Shown: positions 17,468-26,220 of the stretch, in pieces
Layout of the letters: each line of letters starts with the position of its first letter
Numbering within the stretch: the stretch's first letter is position 1
Assembly: GCF_001011155.1 (NCBI RefSeq)
Contig: NZ_CP011481.1
Span: 1 to 64,000 of the forward strand
From: Hoeflea sp. IMCC20628
Lineage (GTDB): Bacteria; Pseudomonadota; Alphaproteobacteria; Rhizobiales; Rhizobiaceae
Direction: 5' to 3'
DNA: 64,000 bases
The notes under the pieces: model-generated
Database searches by the model: none
Seen by the model: only the letters and a program-made list of their open reading frames with translations
Told to the model about the DNA's origin: nothing
Made by a program: the position numbers and the translations under genes

Positions 17468-17935
17468 CTACCCTGGCACATAGGCCGCAACCTGCTTGAC
17501 GCAGCGCAGCGCGAAGTTCGATTTCGAGTGCCTCAACCCCGTTACCTTGAACAGCTTTTCGCGCAGGAACTCCTCCACCCCTTGCGTGCCGCTGACGGCG
17601 ATCTTGACGAAATAATCGAAATCGCCGGCCATCAGGTAGATCTCCAGCACCTCCGGGATCTTCGCCATCGCCTCGGTGAACACCTCCAGCGAATCCGCGT
17701 CATGGTGCTCCAGTTGCACCTCGACCATGACCGTCTCGCCGACGCCGAGCGCCTGGTGGTCGAGCAGCGCCGTGTAACCGCTAATGATGCCCTCCTCCTC
17801 CATCCGCCGCACCCGCTGCCAGCAGGGACTGGCCGACAGGCCGACCTCTTTGGCAAGCTCGGCATTGGACAGCCGGCCATTGCCCACCAGTGCCTTGAGT
17901 ATGCGCCGGTCGATGGCGTCGAGAGCTTTGGCCAT
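17468..17935 (-). CDS. bkdR: Lrp/AsnC-family regulator, BkdR-like
   Basis: 155 residues from ATG 17935, the usual Lrp length. The helix-turn-helix is LSNAELAKEVGLSASPCWQR (about 22-41), followed by the RAM/ligand-binding domain with the conserved GDFDYFVKI (about 105-113). The gene diverges from a truncated bkdA1 start at 18313, the same pairing as bkdR-bkdA1 in pseudomonads and rhizobia, where BkdR activates branched-chain keto-acid dehydrogenase genes in response to branched-chain amino acids. The name rests on that neighbour. Since the operon it would control is cut by an IS, the regulator may be orphaned. Confidence 0.8.
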   Translation of the reverse strand: MAKALDAIDRRILKALVGNGRLSNAELAKEVGLSASPCWQRVRRMEEEGIISGYTALLDHQALGVGETVMVEVQLEHHDADSLEVFTEAMAKIPEVLEIYLMAGDFDYFVKIAVSGTQGVEEFLREKLFKVTGLRHSKSNFALRCVKQVAAYVPG

Positions 17936-18312
17936 GAAGATGATCCTTCTTGAGTTTTTACTTCTGGCAGTTGCTTTATCTGCATTCGTGGATTTTTGAA
18001 ACAAAATCGGCAGGACATTTCTCGCATTCCGGTCGTATGATCGGAGATCGCGGATACCCCGGTCACTGACCGCCGAATTCCGCCCGAAATCGCTTTGGAG
18101 GAGGCGCCGGTGGATCTTGATTGCCTGTTCCGGACCGACCTGTCCGCGCCCCGCTTTCTTGCTTTCGCGCCGATGCGTCGCCGCCTCGGCACCGGTCCGC
18201 TTCGCCCCGCCACGGGCGAGCACCGGAACCACGGCAATTTCGCTGCATTTGATCCCCATCATGCACTGACGCCGGCCGGCCCGGCGCGTCTGCAACTCAG
18301 CCAGGAGCAGCC

Positions 18313-18384
18313 ATGACCGATACAAAACCTCTGAGCCTTCGCGTGCCCGAACCCGGCTGCCGCCCCGGCGATGTGCCAGACTTC
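18313..18384 (+). pseudogene. bkdA1: 5' stump of bkdA1 (branched-chain keto-acid dehydrogenase E1 alpha)
   Basis: ATG 18313 opens a frame beginning MTDTKPLSLRVPEPGCRPGD, with CCAGGAGCAG just upstream as ribosome site. The first 24 codons look like the N-terminus of the E1 alpha subunit, which decarboxylates branched-chain 2-oxo acids. At 18385 the frame enters the left end of an IS5-family element and the rest of the gene is not found to the right of that element. So the bkd operon was deleted or moved away. The identification from so short a piece relies on the divergent Lrp-type gene. Confidence 0.6.
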
Positions 18385-19484
18385 GGCTCTGTTGCAGGGA
18401 TCGTTCTCAGCCTGATACTGAGGTTACTCCTTCCCATTCAGGATGCTGAGCATGCCGCACAAATTCAATGCTAACCGCCGAGGTAAAATTCCGAAGCAAA
18501 AGTATCGTGTGTCCAACTGGGCGAGTTACAACGAAAGCCTTCGGCGCCGCGGGGATTTGACGGTCTGGGTCAGCGAAGAGGCGCTTGGTTTGTGGCGGGC
18601 ACCGCGCCGGGCGACGCGGGGTGGTCAGCGGACATATTCAGACCTGGCGATCAAGATCTGCCTGACCCTGAGCGCTGTCTTCAAGCAACCGTTGCGCCAG
18701 ACACAAGGCTTCATGGGTAGTATTGCGACCTTGCTTGGTGTCGAGATCGCGGTGCCAGATTTCTCCACGCTCTCGCGCCGGGGCAAGGGACTGACTTTGC
18801 CTGCGACGCGTAAAACCGACCGATCCGATCCGGTCCATCTGGTGGTGGATAGTACCGGCCTGAAGGTCTTCGGCGAGGGCGAATGGCTTGAGCAAAAGCA
18901 TAATACAAAGCGCAAACGGCGCTCTTGGCGCAAGCTCCACCTCGGTCTTGATCTTGTCAGCGGTGAGATTGTATGCGCGGACCTAACCAAGGATGACGTC
19001 GGCGATCCGACGGCGCTGCCAGATCTGTTGGATCAAGTCGACGGCCCGGTTGATATGTTCCTCGCAGATGGAGCTTACGACGGAGAACCAACATCTGATT
19101 TGCTAGCCGCTCGGTTCGGATCGGCGATCGATGTCACGATCCCACCTCCCAAAACCGCAATACTGAGCCCCAATGCGGCCAAAGATCCGACGGCACGTGA
19201 CTGCCATATCGCCGAGATCGCAGCCCGCGGGCGGATGGCCTGGCAGAAAGCCACTGGCTACAATCAACGCAGCCGAGGTGAAACTCTCATGGGCCGCTGG
19301 AAAGCCGTTATCGGACCCAAGCTAAAGGCGCGCAACTTCGAAAATCAGAAAACAGAAGCCAAGATTGGCGTCCGGGTTCTCAACCGGATGACCGGACTTG
19401 GCCGCCCAAGTTTTGAACGCACCGCCTGAATTTCGTCTCGGGAAGGGCGCGTTCCCAGTTGACGTTGATCTATGCAACACGGCC
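18385..19484 (+). mobile_element. IS5-family insertion sequence
   Basis: A transposase gene is bounded by imperfect terminal repeats: GGCTCTGTTGCA (18385-18396) on the left and TGCAACACGGCC (19473-19484) on the right, 10 of 12 matching when inverted. The flanks (CTTC left, ACGC right) show no target duplication, and the genes on the two sides (bkdA1 and a DUF6629-like protein) are unrelated. This suggests recombination between two copies with loss of the DNA between them rather than a simple insertion. Confidence 0.75.
18452..19429 (+). CDS. IS5-family transposase
   Basis: 325 residues from ATG 18452, with AGGA about 8 bases upstream; the ATG at 18443 is too close to that site. The DDE pattern of IS5 transposases is visible: VVDSTGLKVFGEGEW (first Asp), FLADGAYDGEP (second Asp) and the final E in the YNQRSRGETLMGRWK region. 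The frame is complete without internal stops, so the enzyme may still be active. It cuts and joins the ends of its own element. Confidence 0.9.
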   Translation: MPHKFNANRRGKIPKQKYRVSNWASYNESLRRRGDLTVWVSEEALGLWRAPRRATRGGQRTYSDLAIKICLTLSAVFKQPLRQTQGFMGSIATLLGVEIAVPDFSTLSRRGKGLTLPATRKTDRSDPVHLVVDSTGLKVFGEGEWLEQKHNTKRKRRSWRKLHLGLDLVSGEIVCADLTKDDVGDPTALPDLLDQVDGPVDMFLADGAYDGEPTSDLLAARFGSAIDVTIPPPKTAILSPNAAKDPTARDCHIAEIAARGRMAWQKATGYNQRSRGETLMGRWKAVIGPKLKARNFENQKTEAKIGVRVLNRMTGLGRPSFERTA

Positions 19485-19887
19485 ACGCAAGCGCCTGTTC
19501 TTGGTTCTCGCGTTGATCGGGCTGGTCTTCGGGTTGCTCCTTTATATCCCACACGGATTGAACAGCTCAATGGTGGTGGTGGAGATCAACAATCAGTCGC
19601 TGGCCTATGAAAAATCGATGTGGCTCGATTTCATGATGCCTCGCTGGCTGACCAATATGATATACGTGACCCTGATCATTTTGCCACCGGCTCTGTCGTA
19701 CTACAAACATGTGCGCCACTTTGCGCTAACGTTGGTAGCGGTTGTTGTTGTCAACTTCGCGTTCCTGCAATTCGCTTACATCTCGTTCTTCTGCCTTCTG
19801 GCGGGGTTGGCTACACTGCATCTTGTCTACATTATCCTGGCCAACAAATGCGCTCGCGAATGCCCGGAACTATTTGGACAAATTTGA
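19485..19887 (+). pseudogene. 3' part of a membrane protein gene (DUF6629-like), cut by the IS
   Basis: The frame right of the IS encodes about 130 residues with four hydrophobic segments and ends in NKCARECPELFGQI. The layout resembles the C-terminal two thirds of DUF6629-type membrane proteins, whose function is unknown; this match is from memory. The natural N-terminus is missing because the frame begins inside or beside the IS right end. The intact frame downstream could still be translated from an internal start but would lack its first helices. Confidence 0.5.
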
Positions 19888-20041
19888 ACATGAAAACAAC
19901 ATCTAATACTTTTCTGGCAACTCTCGTCGACCATGGCATATTGGTTATCAGCAATTTTTCGACCTTGCCCGCGATGGAACCTCTAGTGTGCTGGATCGAT
20001 CCAGTCTCCGTTCTCAATGTCCCGCACCCCAAGGTGATCCT

Positions 20042-20482
20042 ATGACCCGTCTTCCAGAATTCGCCTTGATCGTGTTTTCCTTTTTGCTGCACTTCGTCTG
20101 GGAGTTCTGGCAGGCACCGACCTATGCGGGCATGATCGAACTCAACCATTGGGATGGCATCAAGCTGTGTTCATCGGCAACGTTTGGCGATGTCGGATTT
20201 GCGCTGACAGCATTCTGGATCACCAGCGCTGCCGCACGCACCCGCTTCTGGTATGAGGCGCCCAAGGCGTGGCAGACGATCTTGTTCCTCGGGGTAGGGA
20301 TCGCGCTGACGGTCGGGTTTGAGTACTACTACACCAGCATATCCGAACGCTGGACCTATTCCGATCTGATGCCGCTGGTGCCGCCCTTCGGCACAGGGCT
20401 GAGCCCGCTGCTACAATGGATCTTCATTCCGATGACTGTATTGTGGTTCATGCGCCGACAAACGCCGACTGTTGGCCAGTAA
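20042..20482 (+). CDS. four-helix inner-membrane protein, unknown function
   Basis: 146 residues from ATG 20042, chosen for the AAGGTGA site 6 bases upstream. Hydrophobic segments lie at about 7-24, 47-65, 78-96 and 120-138. Two tryptophan-rich stretches, HFVWEFWQAPTYAG near the start and WTYSDLMPLVPPFGTGLSP before the last helix, stand out. I do not know the family. It lies 150 bases after the truncated DUF6629-like gene and converges on the copper operon across a strong bidirectional terminator. Confidence 0.7.
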   Translation: MTRLPEFALIVFSFLLHFVWEFWQAPTYAGMIELNHWDGIKLCSSATFGDVGFALTAFWITSAAARTRFWYEAPKAWQTILFLGVGIALTVGFEYYYTSISERWTYSDLMPLVPPFGTGLSPLLQWIFIPMTVLWFMRRQTPTVGQ

Positions 20483-20510
20483 CAGGCGTGCGGGAATTAA
20501 TCAAATACAA

Positions 20511-20540
20511 GGTGGCGGGAACCGTGAGCCTCCCGCCACC
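20511..20540. terminator. bidirectional hairpin between convergent genes
   Basis: GGTGGCGGGA (20511-20520) and TCCCGCCACC (20531-20540) form a perfect 10-base stem with a 10-base loop. T-rich sequence follows in both directions. It separates the plus-strand membrane protein gene from the end of the copper operon. Confidence 0.75.
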
Positions 20541-20554
20541 ATATTTTGCGCGCT

Positions 20555-20839
20555 TTACTTCAGCTCGGTAACCGTGAGCTTGCCCTTCACCCGGTCTGCG
20601 ACGAACTCGATGTTCTCACCCTCTTTCATTTTTTCAAGCATGGCTGTGTCCATGGTTTTGAACACCATGGTCATGGCCGGCATTTCGAGATTGACGAGTT
20701 CCTCGTGAATGATCGTGACCTTGCCAGCCTTGAGATCAACTTTTTTGACGACACCCTTGGTGTATTCTGTTGCCAGCGCCGCAGTGGCGCCGGTCACGGC
20801 GATCATCGAAGCAAGAGCGAGAGTTGCGAATTTGCGCAT
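20555..20839 (-). CDS. CusF-like periplasmic copper-binding protein
   Basis: 94 residues from ATG 20839 (AAGG upstream). A signal peptide ends near residue 23 (AALATEYTKG). The mature protein is a small OB-fold domain of the CusF type: the His of IIHEEL and the two Met of LEMPAMTMVF match the His-Met-Met copper(I) site, although the capping Trp of E. coli CusF is not at the same place. It would carry copper in the periplasm. Last gene of the operon 25009-20555, 38 bases after the cupredoxin gene. A close paralogue lies at 27507-27791 in the same order relative to a cupredoxin paralogue. Confidence 0.85.
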   Translation of the reverse strand: MRKFATLALASMIAVTGATAALATEYTKGVVKKVDLKAGKVTIIHEELVNLEMPAMTMVFKTMDTAMLEKMKEGENIEFVADRVKGKLTVTELK

Positions 20840-20877
20840 GGGAATACCTTTCAGTGTAGTGGGAGATGTTTTCAGTT

Positions 20878-21360
20878 TCATTTGCTGGCGACAGTGACGT
20901 CACCCTTCATGCCCGATTCGTAATGACCGGGAATGAGACAGGCGAACTCGAACGTTCCGGCCTTGGAGAACGTCCAGATGATCTCGCCGCTGGTTCCTTC
21001 GATCAGCCGGATCGAATTCGGATCATCGTGTTCCATCTCTGGAAACTTCGCCATGATCGCCTTGTGCTCCATATTCTTGCCATGGCTGTCGAGGACGAAT
21101 TCGTGCTCGAGTTCACCGGCATTCTGAATCTTGAACCGGATCGTCTCGCCTTCCGCTATCTGCAGCGAGGCTGGCTCAAAGAGCATCTGCCCATCGTCAG
21201 TTTCAGACATGGAGATTTCAACCGTCCGGCTGACAGCGGACGCCTTGCCGGGCTTGCCCGCATCCATTTCATCGTGATGTCCGCCGCCGTGAGTGCCTGC
21301 CGCAAGCGCGGGCGTGCTGAGCAGGATGAGGGCTAAAGTGCTACCTGTAATTAGGTTCAT
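20878..21360 (-). CDS. periplasmic cupredoxin-like copper protein
   Basis: 160 residues from ATG 21360 with AAGGAAA upstream. Signal peptide to about residue 20 (STPALAAG), then a His-rich stretch THGGGHHDEM. The cupredoxin fold is seen in the beta-strand pattern and in the type I copper ligands: His in ELEHEFVL, Cys in FACLIPGH with the following His, and a Met two residues past it in ESGM. Members of this family carry or store copper in the periplasm. A close paralogue is at 27844-28323. It sits between the oxidase and CusF-like genes, consistent with copper detoxification. Confidence 0.85.
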   Translation of the reverse strand: MNLITGSTLALILLSTPALAAGTHGGGHHDEMDAGKPGKASAVSRTVEISMSETDDGQMLFEPASLQIAEGETIRFKIQNAGELEHEFVLDSHGKNMEHKAIMAKFPEMEHDDPNSIRLIEGTSGEIIWTFSKAGTFEFACLIPGHYESGMKGDVTVASK

Positions 21361-21394
21361 TGATTTTCCTTTTGGTTGGTTGGTCAGGGTGTGG

Positions 21395-22756
21395 TCAGGT
21401 TTTGCCGCCATGCGGCTTCGGGGTGATGGTTGTTGACGCGTCTGCGGCCTTGGCGAACTCCGGGAGTTCGCCGGTCCACTCATAGGCCTGGGTTCCGGGA
21501 GGGTTTTCGTACCAGCCCGGATCGCTGTAATCGCCGGCGGAGATACCTTCGCGGACCTTGACGACCGAGAACATGCCGCCCATTTCCAGCGGTCCGTAAG
21601 GCCCCCAGCCGGCCATCATCGGAATCGTGTTGTCGGGCAGTTCCATCGACATTTCCGCCATATCGGCCATGCCGGCGGTTCCCATCGGCATGTATTCGGG
21701 CTGCACGATCCGGATCTTCTTGGTGACCTTGGACTTGTCGACGCCGATGAAGGTCGGCACGTCATGTCCCATGGCGTTCATGGTGTGATGCGACTTGTGG
21801 CAATGGATGGCCCAGTCTCCGAGATGCTTGGCATCGAATTCATAGGCCCGCATCGCGCCCACCGGAATGTCGATCGACACTTCCGGCCAGCGCGCTTCGG
21901 GCCGGACCCAGCCGCCATCGGTGCCGGTTACCTCGAAATCATAGCCATGCATATGGATCGGGTGATTGGTCATGGTCAGATTGCCGACGCGCACGCGAAC
22001 CCGGTCGTTCATTGACACCACCAGTGGGTCAATATCCGGAAAAATGCGGCTGTTCCATGTCCACAGATTGAAATCGTTCATGGTCATGATTTTTGGCACA
22101 TAGGAGCCGGGATCGATGTCGAAGGCGTTGAGCATGATCAGAAAATCACGGTCGACCGGCATGAAGGCCGGATCCTTCGGGTGAACGATGAAAAAGCCCA
22201 TCATTCCCATCGCCATCTGCACCATTTCGTCGCCGTGGGGATGGTACATAAAGGTCCCAGATTTCACCAGATCGAATTCGTAGATGTAGGTTTTGCCAGA
22301 TGGAATAGCTGGATGGGACAAGCCAGCGACGCCATCCATGCCCGACGGAAGGATCAAGCCGTGCCAATGCACCGTTGTATGCTCGGGCAGTTTGTTGGTG
22401 ACATAGATCCGGACCCGGTCGCCTTCCACGGCCTCAATGGTTGGACCGGTGGATTGCCCGTTGTATCCCCACAGATAGGCGGTCATGCCTTCGGCCAGTT
22501 CACGCTCCACGGGCTCGGCGATCAGATGAAACTCCTTGACCCCGTTGTTCATCCGGAACGGCAGGGTCCAGCCGTTGAGCGTCACCACCGGATTGTAGTC
22601 CGGTCCGGTCGACGGCATCAGCGGCGCCTGGGTCAGCGGGCTCTCCATCAGGGCTGCGTCTGGCAGCCCCATATTGGTCGTTTTCGACCAGGCGGTCGAG
22701 GAAACAAGGGCCGCACCGGCAGCGCTTGCGCCGAGTAATTGACGTCTGTTCATCAT
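21395..22756 (-). CDS. multicopper oxidase, Tat-exported
   Basis: 453 residues. The N-terminus MMNRRQLLG is a twin-arginine signal. The four copper motifs are HWHG (130-133), HPHG (172-175), HPIHMHG and HCHKSHHTMNAM, giving one type 1 and a trinuclear centre. Such enzymes oxidise Cu(I) to the less toxic Cu(II) in the periplasm. A Met-rich stretch near the C-terminus (MGTAGMADMAEMSMELP) may feed copper to the type 1 site. In operon with a TolC-like protein 21 bases upstream and a cupredoxin 34 bases downstream. A second, unrelated-length oxidase is at 50752-52143. Confidence 0.9.
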   Translation of the reverse strand: MMNRRQLLGASAAGAALVSSTAWSKTTNMGLPDAALMESPLTQAPLMPSTGPDYNPVVTLNGWTLPFRMNNGVKEFHLIAEPVERELAEGMTAYLWGYNGQSTGPTIEAVEGDRVRIYVTNKLPEHTTVHWHGLILPSGMDGVAGLSHPAIPSGKTYIYEFDLVKSGTFMYHPHGDEMVQMAMGMMGFFIVHPKDPAFMPVDRDFLIMLNAFDIDPGSYVPKIMTMNDFNLWTWNSRIFPDIDPLVVSMNDRVRVRVGNLTMTNHPIHMHGYDFEVTGTDGGWVRPEARWPEVSIDIPVGAMRAYEFDAKHLGDWAIHCHKSHHTMNAMGHDVPTFIGVDKSKVTKKIRIVQPEYMPMGTAGMADMAEMSMELPDNTIPMMAGWGPYGPLEMGGMFSVVKVREGISAGDYSDPGWYENPPGTQAYEWTGELPEFAKAADASTTITPKPHGGKT

Positions 22757-22777
22757 GGTCTTTTCCTTTCCGGAAAG

Positions 22778-24292
22778 TTAGTGGCCGCCGCCGCCAGCAT
22801 CGCCAACGGATGGTGCAGCAGCTGAGCTGCCCGCACCGGTTCCGCCGCCATAGATCGCAGCGGACAGATTGACATCGGCCAGCCAGAACTCACGCTTGGC
22901 GTTGATCGCCAACATCAGGGTTCCAATCTTGGCGCGGGTGTCGGCAAGAAGCTCGAAAGTGTTGGAAATCATGCCGTTATAAGTCAGCAGGGATTCCGCC
23001 TCGATCGTGGTGCGCAGCGGCACAACGGCGTTGAGGTAGTGCCGCGCGATCTCATGGGTCGCGCTATAGGCTGTGTAGCCAGAACGCGCCTCGGACCGAA
23101 TATTGACGGCCTTTTCCGCAAGCTGATTGGCCGCCTGCATGTAAGCGAGCTCGGCCTTGCGCAGACGGGCTTTGCCACTGTCGAAGATCGGAATCACGAA
23201 CTCCAGTTCGAGTTGTGGAGTAACAACCGTTTTCCGGGTTTTGGTCTCCTCCAGATTGCCACCGGCAATCTCGTATTCAGTCTCGATTTCCCGCTCGGCC
23301 TCAACACCGGAGATGATCTCCAGATCGGTGACAAAGCGCGTGGCCTCGGTCAGGCCATAGCTTTTGGCGACAGCTTCCAGTTCGAGTTTCGCAACGCGAA
23401 GATCGACCCGGTTTTCAAGTGCTTCCTGCTCGATGCGGTTGCGCTTGATGACGCCACTTGGAAGCCGCGGCAAGCGGTTAGGGACGAAGTAATCAACCTC
23501 GCTGCCCCACAGGCCCATCAGCCGGGTCAGCTCTTCTTTCGCCAGCCGTGACGCCAGCCGCGCTTCGGCTATTTGTCCGGTCAGCTCGGCATAAAACGCG
23601 TGTTCACGCGCCTGGCCGCCTTTGCCCATGGCGCCGCTTTCACCCAGTTTTTGTGCCAGTTCCGATGCCGCATCGGCAGCGACCTTGGCCTGATTGAGAT
23701 AGGCGACCGTCTCGAACGCCGAGACCGAATTGATCCAGGCCCGGCGCGTGTCATTGGCGACCTTCAAAGTTGCGTCGACCGCCCGCATCTGTGCCTGCCT
23801 GAAACGGGTGTCGGCGATATCGACCCGCGCCTTGCGGGTTGCCAGCGCCAGGATATTGGTTGCGATCATGCCTTCGATCGCCCTGAGCGCTCCCAGTTCC
23901 GGAGCGCCAATACCGAGCAGGCCGATGGAGACCGTCGGATTTTCGAGCATGCCCTGCTGCCAGGCTTCAGCCGCATTCATGCCAATGTCGGCATAGGCTG
24001 CCTGAAGTCCGCGATTGTTGATCAGCGCCACCTGCACCGCAGTGTCTGCATTTATGGTCTTCTTGTGAACCAGACCCTGGACGCGCTCGGAAACAGCTTT
24101 GGCCTGCTGCTGATTCTGGATCCAGACGGTGTCCTTGCCTTTGGTGCCGATTGAAACGGCGGCCGAAACGACCCCGAATCCGGCATCCTTTGCCGAATAT
24201 CCAGCCAAATCCTGATCGGTTACGCATCCCGAGAGAGCGATTGCCGCAAGTGGCAGAACAAGGCGTGCTTTGAACACTCCCCGCGCGTTCAT
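22778..24292 (-). CDS. outer-membrane efflux lipoprotein, TolC/CzcC type
   Basis: 504 residues with a lipoprotein signal (LSGC, Cys22) and the two repeated helical halves of the outer membrane factor family, including long amphipathic helices with EALENRVDLRVAKLELEAVA. In metal efflux systems it forms the outer-membrane exit duct with an RND pump and an adaptor, but no cusA/cusB-like genes are in the window, so its pump must be elsewhere or it acts with another exporter. C-terminus Gly/Ala/His-rich (DAGGGGH). Its ATG overlaps the stop of the small lipoprotein gene (24289-24292). Confidence 0.85.
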   Translation of the reverse strand: MNARGVFKARLVLPLAAIALSGCVTDQDLAGYSAKDAGFGVVSAAVSIGTKGKDTVWIQNQQQAKAVSERVQGLVHKKTINADTAVQVALINNRGLQAAYADIGMNAAEAWQQGMLENPTVSIGLLGIGAPELGALRAIEGMIATNILALATRKARVDIADTRFRQAQMRAVDATLKVANDTRRAWINSVSAFETVAYLNQAKVAADAASELAQKLGESGAMGKGGQAREHAFYAELTGQIAEARLASRLAKEELTRLMGLWGSEVDYFVPNRLPRLPSGVIKRNRIEQEALENRVDLRVAKLELEAVAKSYGLTEATRFVTDLEIISGVEAEREIETEYEIAGGNLEETKTRKTVVTPQLELEFVIPIFDSGKARLRKAELAYMQAANQLAEKAVNIRSEARSGYTAYSATHEIARHYLNAVVPLRTTIEAESLLTYNGMISNTFELLADTRAKIGTLMLAINAKREFWLADVNLSAAIYGGGTGAGSSAAAPSVGDAGGGGH

Positions 24293-24522
24293 GATCCGGC
24301 TCCCGCGCCGGGCGCCCGGTCGTCATTTTGCTGACGCCATGGTTTCGGATCTACCGGAACACGATGCGTATATCCGTTCAGGACCGTATGATGATGAGTA
24401 CTGCGAATACCCAGGTCTGACTCGACCGGGGAATTGACCGAAAAGACGTCGGCAGGCCTGTTCGCCGCCGTACAGCCGGCGAGCGCCAGCGGCATGGCAG
24501 CCGCCAAGAGATAACGAAACAT
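24289..24522 (-). CDS. small lipoprotein of the copper operon
   Basis: 77 residues with a clear lipobox LALAGC (Cys17). The rest is hydrophilic and includes THHHT near residue 42-46, a possible metal site. No named family recognised. It overlaps the TolC-type gene by 4 bases, so both are made together, and it may help assemble or gate that outer-membrane protein. Confidence 0.7.
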   Translation of the reverse strand: MFRYLLAAAMPLALAGCTAANRPADVFSVNSPVESDLGIRSTHHHTVLNGYTHRVPVDPKPWRQQNDDRAPGAGAGS

Positions 24523-24601
24523 GATTGTCCTACTGCGATAGAGAGTGTGAATGGCCGGTCAGTTCCGGCGTCGATGACCCTTGGACGGATCAGGTCACAC
24601 T

Positions 24602-25009
24602 TCAGGCTCGCGGCGGCCGCTCGGGCAGCGCCAAGACAACGACAATGAATTCAGCCGTGGATTCGACCTGAAAACTCTCGGGTACGAAGCGATCCGCAGT
24701 CACGACATCAAAGCTGCAAAGGGCAACAAAACAAGTCGCGGGACAGCAACGGTCTATGACGGTGTCCGAATCCGCGGGGATCGGATCTTGCGCGACATCA
24801 GCGGACACGTCCTGGGATTGATGGTGAGCGACCGCGGGATGATCGCCAGACACGTGACCCATCATTGCATGGTGTCCACCGCCGCTGCCTGCCTGAGCCC
24901 CAGCCATGGCGAAAGCATGCAAAGACCCAGGTACGATGCTTGTAAAAACAAACATCAACACCAGAAGCAAGCGCCCGTGACGGGATCTTTGGCGGTTCGG
25001 CATCTTCAT
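24602..25009 (-). CDS. small secreted Cys-containing protein heading the copper operon
   Basis: About 135 residues. An N-terminal hydrophobic segment after a basic stretch (LLLVLMFVFTSIVPGSLHAF) acts as signal or anchor. It is followed by a Gly/His/Met-rich part (GGGHHAMMGH, HPAVAHHQS), a Cys cluster RCCPATCFVALC and a C-terminus ending LPERPPRA. It is reminiscent of DUF2946-type proteins found with copper genes, but I am not sure. The start is uncertain: GTG 25027, ATG 25009 and ATG 25003 are in frame and none has a good ribosome site. First gene of the operon that continues to 20555. Similar small proteins occur at 28613, 29995, 50375 and 57436. Confidence 0.6.
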   Translation of the reverse strand: MKMPNRQRSRHGRLLLVLMFVFTSIVPGSLHAFAMAGAQAGSGGGHHAMMGHVSGDHPAVAHHQSQDVSADVAQDPIPADSDTVIDRCCPATCFVALCSFDVVTADRFVPESFQVESTAEFIVVVLALPERPPRA

Positions 25010-25049
25010 ATGGAGGAGAGATGCCACATCATTGCGGCCAAAACAATAG

Positions 25050-25062
25050 GTGAATCATTCAC
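25050..25062. promoter_or_regulatory. palindrome upstream of the copper operon
   Basis: GTGAATCATTCAC is a perfect 13-base palindrome 40 bases upstream of the first gene of the 25009-20555 operon, where an operator would be expected. The bound regulator is unknown; it does not match the CueR-type boxes at 62794 and 63352. Confidence 0.4.
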
Positions 25063-25641
25063 AAAAATTTGTTGCGGATTTTGGCGGACTCCTTCTGACA
25101 ATAAACCCGCGATATGTCCGGGTCACGTATTCCTCCGTTGATCATTGTCGGCCACGGGCTCTGCAGTAGTGAAGTTAAGATCAGGATCTGCAGAACTGCG
25201 CCGCCCATTCAATCGGATGCACCAAGGTCGCTGCAGCGCTTTGAATTGATGCACGTGCGCTACCGCTCAAACGAACACATTTTGGCGCGACACTTTAGGG
25301 AACAGGCCCCAAGTCGAGTATTATCGATGCGTCATTCAGCCGGCAAACTGCAGCTAAATGTCAGCTTCGGCGCAACAGTCACAGACTTCGTTAGGAATGG
25401 CTCGATCAATAAGTTATGAAAATCCTCCATGAGCACGGCAAACCGCAACGCTGGGGCGAAGGACCTCTAACAATGAACGAACCAATTAGGGGGTCGCGGG
25501 CAATACACTCTCTCTGATCTTCAAAAAATCCGTTTGAATTTCACCGAAGAGACCCGGTAAAGCGGGAACGTATCCTAAGATTCGCCCCCCATGTCCCGCT
25601 GTGCTAAAATGATCCTTTCGTGTAATCCACGGGAGGTTGTT
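25063..25641. other. intergenic, no gene recognised
   Basis: About 580 bases between divergent genes. Short frames only, none with a ribosome site and signal. Promoters for the copper operon and the secreted protein at 25642 must be at its two ends. Confidence 0.45.
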
Positions 25642-26010
25642 ATGCGTCAGATTTTTTTTACGACAATCCTGTTCTCTTGTCTCGTGCTTCCGGCCAATGC
25701 GAACGAAAATCACATATTTTATACCGCGAGCGCCGAGGGACTAAGAACTGTCAACCTGAACCTTGTGAGCAGCGGTGTTGCCAGCGACGGCGATTTTGAT
25801 GTTGATGTGGTGATTTCTGTGGTGGAAAAAGACTCCACCGGAAACTCTCTGTACATAGATTGGTCAAGACATTCGGCTAGCATAAGGTGTAACGCCCCAG
25901 CATTGGTCAAAGTCAGCGAAACCAACTACAATATAAACTCAGCACTTTCTGCCGGTATTGACTGGAAGCACGACCTTTGGCTAGCCGTTTGCATGTCGCC
26001 AATGTCATGA
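25642..26010 (+). CDS. secreted protein of unknown function
   Basis: 122 residues from ATG 25642, fixed by GGGAGG 7 bases upstream. Signal peptide to about residue 20 (LVLPANAN). The mature 100 residues look beta-rich and contain two Cys (IRCNAP and LAVCMSP) that could form a disulfide. No family recognised. The base composition appears more AT-rich than the copper genes. It stands alone between two regions on the other strand. Confidence 0.6.
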   Translation: MRQIFFTTILFSCLVLPANANENHIFYTASAEGLRTVNLNLVSSGVASDGDFDVDVVISVVEKDSTGNSLYIDWSRHSASIRCNAPALVKVSETNYNINSALSAGIDWKHDLWLAVCMSPMS

Positions 26011-26166
26011 GCGGTCATAAATTGTTGATGCGGGTTTGGTTCGGCGGCATTTCGTTGTTTCTGTATTCAGTCGGCGAACCTTTTTCGTCGGGGCGGCTTC
26101 ACTAAAATCAGTCCGATGGGACTGACAACAACCTATACGCAGTCCGCTCATTGGAACTAATACAAA

Positions 26167-26195
26167 GCAGGGGCGCACGGCATGTGCACCCCTGC
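26167..26195. terminator. hairpin after the small-protein triplet
   Basis: GCAGGGGCGCAC and GTGCACCCCTGC form a 12-base stem with one G-T pair around a 5-base loop. It lies 26 bases beyond the stop of the last small secreted protein gene on the minus strand. Confidence 0.6.
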
Positions 26196-26220
26196 AAGAG
26201 GAATGAATCGCAACTGAGTG

